Positions 59,941 through 64,000 of a DNA stretch of 64,000 nt are shown one piece after another. Position 1 is the stretch's first letter, and each line of letters starts with the position of its first letter. Source of the DNA: Lepisosteus oculatus (lineage: Eukaryota > Chordata > Actinopteri > Semionotiformes > Lepisosteidae); the NCBI RefSeq assembly GCF_040954835.1, contig NC_090697.1, positions 17,910,001 through 17,974,000 on the forward strand, given 5' to 3'. The position numbers and the translations under genes are program-made. Under the pieces are notes generated by a model that was given only the letters and a program-made list of their open reading frames with translations, had not been told where the DNA came from and ran no database searches.

Positions 59941-60089
59941 TCTCAAAGGATGAAATGTGACCACTACCAAAGCAGTAGAAGCTCCACACAAACAATATCA
60001 AGAGAAGACTTCATCCAATGATGATAGAGATCAGGGTGTGGAGTCACCCAATGTAGTGCCATCATCTTTTTTTATAGGTGCAGTCACGC

Positions 60090-60290
60090 TATTCAATTCA
60101 ATTAAATTCGAAATACTGTGTTCATCCCCAGGGAGGTGATTAAAGCAGCATGTGGCGTAACATACAACACACAACAATAAACAAAGTACATACAGAAATA
60201 AAAACCGTGAACAGACCATAGAAGTGATGGAGTTTTTGTAGAGGGGGCTCTGTTCGGTAGACATCATATTGATAGTACTTCTTTACAGTC
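60090..60290 (-). repeat. LINE 3' end fragment
   Basis: The left end TTCAATTCAATTAAATTCGA and the nearby CATCCCCAGGGAGGTGATTA (reverse of a CCCTGGGGATGAA-like LINE end) suggest a 3' UTR on the minus strand. Confidence 0.4.
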
Positions 60291-60299
60291 ATCTTTTGT

Positions 60300-61740
60300 C
60301 AGCCAACCAGATATTTTTTTAAGGATGGTTAAAGATTAGAATAATTTAGCAAAAGTGACTACACATAGAACATTCCTACTTGAAGTGAGCCTGGTTTCAT
60401 TTTACTAGCTTCATATCATCTACAGGGGGTCAAAGACACTCTGTATAAAAAATGAAGTAGAAGGATTCTGTAGAACATTTGGAAGTGGGATTTTTATTAT
60501 AACAAATGTCATTTCTGGAAAAGGCCACATCTGCAATGTTTATGTACCGATTCCAAGTAGCAGCTGCTGCTGCTAAGGGATTGTGTGTAGTCTGTTTTCA
60601 TAGCCACTTGATCCCCAGAGGTGATAAAGTGAGGCTGACCAGGAAGCCTTTGGCTGTGTCCCATAAAATGTAGGGGTTGTCAGCTCAACCGTAATTCAAT
60701 TTTCTCTGCAACATCTCTCTTAGTAAAAGTGAGGTATGAAAATACCAGTGGGACGTACGCAAGGATGTATCAGTGAAAATAATTCTCTTATTTTCTAATC
60801 CATCCTAGATGGGGAGGTAGTCTCTTCAGATGTCATGACCTCTTCTGTCTTTTGTACCAGGGTGGTTTTAATTTTTTGGATTAGAGCTGTTGGAGATGAA
60901 ATCTTTTACCATCTTTCAGCTTCTGTAAGATAATACACTTAAAAGATAGTAAACATTTCACTCCTGCAGGGAGCTTGTTTATTATCAAATGGAGCATGGC
61001 ACACAGAAATATAGAGAAAAGAGTTTGGAGATGAAAGAGCCGTGTTTGAGTCCGATAGTTGACCCATTAGTGAAGTTACTGTACTGCATGCAGCTGGATA
61101 CTAACACATTCTGGAGGGCATCAATAATTCAGGAGTCTCTACCAGAATTTTTTTAACTCAAATTCAAAAATATTAAGTAGAGAGGTTTCTCCTGACATTT
61201 TTCCTGTTCGGCTGTAAAAATCCTGTCAGATATGCTTCTTAAGGATCTGAACCCACACTGAAATTCTAGTAGAATTCTTCAGCAGGAGGAATTAAATGGT
61301 TCACAGGGCTTTTTGCAATGATTTTACATAAAATGGACAGTGGCGAGATCTCTATGTAATTTACACAGTAGAATTTATCTCCCATCTTTAAGGCATGGCG
61401 TTCTTGAAATCAATCCAGATTACCTCTTCTTTTAAGATCTGTATAATAATACATGGAGATGTAATGTTAGTTCCTGTCCACCATGTTTAAAATTGTCAGT
61501 GGGAATTCTATCACCTTCTGCTACTTTGTTCTTTTTTTATTAATGACGGGTTTTCCGTTCTATTTAGACATGCACCCTGAATGCACATCCTCCTAATCTT
61601 CACTCGTTCCCATAGATACTTTGTTCCTGTGCTGAAATAATGGGAGTTGAAATAATCCTATTTGTGTCATCTCCCATGTAGCTTCTCTTGTTAAAGACAG
61701 AGAAGATTCCTTTAAGGAATCTCAGACTTTTAGAACAAGC
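60300..61740 (-). mobile_element. Degenerate LINE reverse-transcriptase remnant, antisense
   Basis: On the minus strand, scattered frames in the right order resemble a reverse transcriptase: a CPFYVKSLQKAL-like helix, NFSVGSDP (QCGFRPS position), TAEQEKCQEK (RQLQEKCRE position), then LFSIFLCAMLHLI (the LFSIFL block after the …GVKQGC segment). Many stops and shifts. The clade is not certain (possibly RTE- or CR1-like). Confidence 0.45.
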
Positions 61741-63479
61741 CGTGTTGCTCATTGAATAGATTGAGAAGTAGAAGTTAGTTTTTGTTAAATTGATTCAGAT
61801 ACTTTCATTTCGTGATCTGTGACGATAACAGTATTGTAAAATTGGAGGACTACACATTGTACATATACAATTAACACCATAAGGACTATGACCATAAGGT
61901 ATAGTTGACAAGGCTACAGAGGAAGATTTGTAAGGCCAGGAGCCACAAGATGTTTCTCTTCATAAAGACACTAACCTTATAGATAGCGAGGTGCTGGAGG
62001 GACATTGAAGGCCTTCTGGAGACAGAAGATGGCCGTTACAGAAAGTGGTGCCATTCCATTGCTCCAGGAGCAAGAGCCACATCCTTAATTCAGCATCCAG
62101 TTTTACACAGTGGTGCAGAGAAGTAAGGTAGAAGGCAAGGTCAAACAGGAAGATGCCAGTGGTCCACTAGGGATGACGTGTACTGTAATTCAAGTGACTG
62201 AGGAGGTTTAAGAGCTCAAACTGAAACAGAGTGGAAGAAAGTTAGGAATTGTCTTCAAGTGGCCAGGCAAGGTTAGAATCAAGGATGATCCCTAGACATC
62301 CAAAGGAGAGAAAATGAAGGGAACAACCAAAATCAAATTTGAGGGGAGCATCAATCAGAGAAAGAAATGAAGAATGGAGAGAAAATTTGCAAATGAAGGG
62401 AGATTAAGCAGAAGGCTTCTGAAAGGGTGGTGTGACTGTCGAAAGCAAAGTGGGCTGTCTGTCAATTACTTTTCTCCTTGGTCTAATGAAGAGCTAACCT
62501 CGTTAATGTTTATTATTTATAAAAGCTGGGTCAAGTGGGCTTGTTTGGTTTGGAACTTCAGTTAAGAGCTTCCCTTTATTTATATGAGCTAAATTTTTCA
62601 TTTATAGAAGCTCATAAAATAAAAATAATGCATTTAAAGTTGAAAAATGGATGGAAATACATGTATTTTAGTTCATATAAATAAAAGTCTATTTCTCTGT
62701 AATGTGAGAATGTAAGTTAACTTTCCACGCCAAGGGTGGTGACAATAATCTATAAAATGTTTTTGCTATTGTTCTATGATTTTCCTCTGAATTTAATGGC
62801 ACATGTGGTAAGCAACAGTTTCTTCATGTACAGTATGGTATTTTCTTTCAGTCCTCATTTTTTTCTGAACACAAGCAGCTTTTTAACTATAGCCATATGG
62901 ACACCAATAAATCACTGAAACTGTTATATTGTTTGGCTTTTTATCCAGTTTTTTTTCTCCAGGCATAAACAGATTACCATGCAGCTATACCATAATGAAA
63001 TTAAATTTTAATCTGTATCTCCAATGAAACAGAAATAGCCATTGTTTAAAATATGTTTCTTCTGTTTTTAGTAATACTAAGATTGTAACGATAATACTAC
63101 GCTGGGGTATATTGTATATCAGTCCCTATATACTCCTTAAACCTGAAAGAAGAATATGTGCCTTATGAAATATTATACAACCTAAGCTCCTTGGTGCATA
63201 ACATAATGACTCCCTGAGCTGTGGTGTGGTGCAGGCAGCTTTTAAATCTGCTACTACACTTCATACCAGTGCATAAAAATCTAACTAATCTAATCTAATT
63301 AGATTATGGTTTGGTATAATCTGTATATTGTTGGCCCATAATACCTAAAATTTGATTGTGCTGATGCAGTGCAACTAAATAGTCTGCTCACTGTAAAATG
63401 CATATTTCAATCTGACTTTTCACTGCTGTTGAGCTCCTTATGGCATCTGACTTGGGTGTTTTAAATACAGTGTATTTTT

Positions 63480-63960
63480 ATCCTTATCAGTTGATGGTAC
63501 TGTGCTTGAATTTCAATCCTAAGTGAAGAATAAGTCTTTGATTTACGAACCTCATGTGCGGGATGTTGCAAAGATTATATTTTCCATCGAAGAAGTATTG
63601 TCTTTAACTCAAAAATGCTTTTATTTTTTTCAAAGCCTACTAGCAGGCGTCTATAAAACTACATTTAATAAATTGGAGAAGGTTCAGAATTTGACAGCTA
63701 GAATCCTGACCAGGTCATGAAGAAGTGATCAAATTTCTCCTCTCCTGGAGTTCCATCAAGCCTCAATTTGATTTTTAAATCCTTTTACTTTCATTCACGA
63801 TTCAGGTCAAGTATCTAGCCAATATTTTATCTGTTGATACTCCTCCACGTGACCTCTGCATTATTTTAAATGTGTTCCCACTGTGTGTCTGCACTCTGTG
63901 GGTGACAGGGCCTGTTGTAATCCCTGAAGCTCGGGAACACCATCTCTAAAGAAAGAAGGA
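63480..63960 (+). mobile_element. Old L2-type LINE fragment
   Basis: Same order as the 33.4-kb copy but much decayed: GTTGATGGTACTGTGCTTGA, then a frame giving SLLAGVYKTTFNKLEKVQNL and TARILTRS, then GTGGGTGACAGGGCCTG (GDRA position) near 63898. Confidence 0.65.
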
Positions 63961-64000
63961 ATTCAGCCCCATCAGTTACTTTTTTGTGTAACCCTAAAGC

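Larger units (their letters stand above)
59441..64000. other. Region downstream of scara3, repeat-rich, no gene seen
   Basis: No coding exon with family support. It contains the repeats at 59715-59940, 60090-60290, 60300-61740 and 63480-63960. The stretch 61860-63400 shows nothing I recognise. Confidence 0.5.

Overview
The window is vertebrate nuclear DNA, most likely from a ray-finned fish. It holds three spliced genes with GT-AG introns, each recognised by comparing exon translations with remembered families. The dispersed repeats are fish-like: 5S-rRNA-headed SINEs, tRNA-headed SINEs, L2-type LINE pieces and solo LTRs. An early-branching lineage such as gar or bowfin would fit the repeats, but the species cannot be fixed from this sequence alone.

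Layout: (1) about 424-11165, minus strand: mtmr9, an inactive myotubularin. Nine coding exons (495 codons) are present and the last coding exon lies beyond position 1. A possible non-coding first exon ends at 14703. (2) 14.9-17.5 kb: intergenic, with one solo LTR. (3) about 17.5-30.13 kb, minus strand: clu (clusterin, 455 aa), complete, with a TATA box and a heat-shock-element-like site upstream. (4) 30.2-38.2 kb: intergenic space between two divergent genes, with one L2-type LINE and a headless 5S-family repeat. (5) 38.24 to about 59.44 kb, plus strand: scara3 (about 593-596 aa), with a 12-kb first intron. (6) 59.4-64.0 kb: repeat remnants, including antisense reverse-transcriptase debris and a decayed L2 piece.

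Clusterin (extracellular chaperone) and SCARA3 (membrane scavenger-like collagenous protein implicated in oxidative-stress protection) are adjacent and head-to-head, as in human 8p21. The window therefore preserves that old microsynteny, with mtmr9 (which lies elsewhere on human 8p) on the other side of clu.

The items most worth a second look are a signal-peptide-like reading frame plus an exon-like stretch inside scara3 intron 1 (38239-38733), a GC-AG intron in mtmr9, a near-perfect long hairpin in an mtmr9 intron, two solo LTRs with perfect 5-bp target duplications, and the clu promoter heat-shock-like site. No prokaryotic features, CRISPR arrays or functional RNA genes were seen. All exon boundaries come from reading splice signals and remembered homology; no alignment was run.
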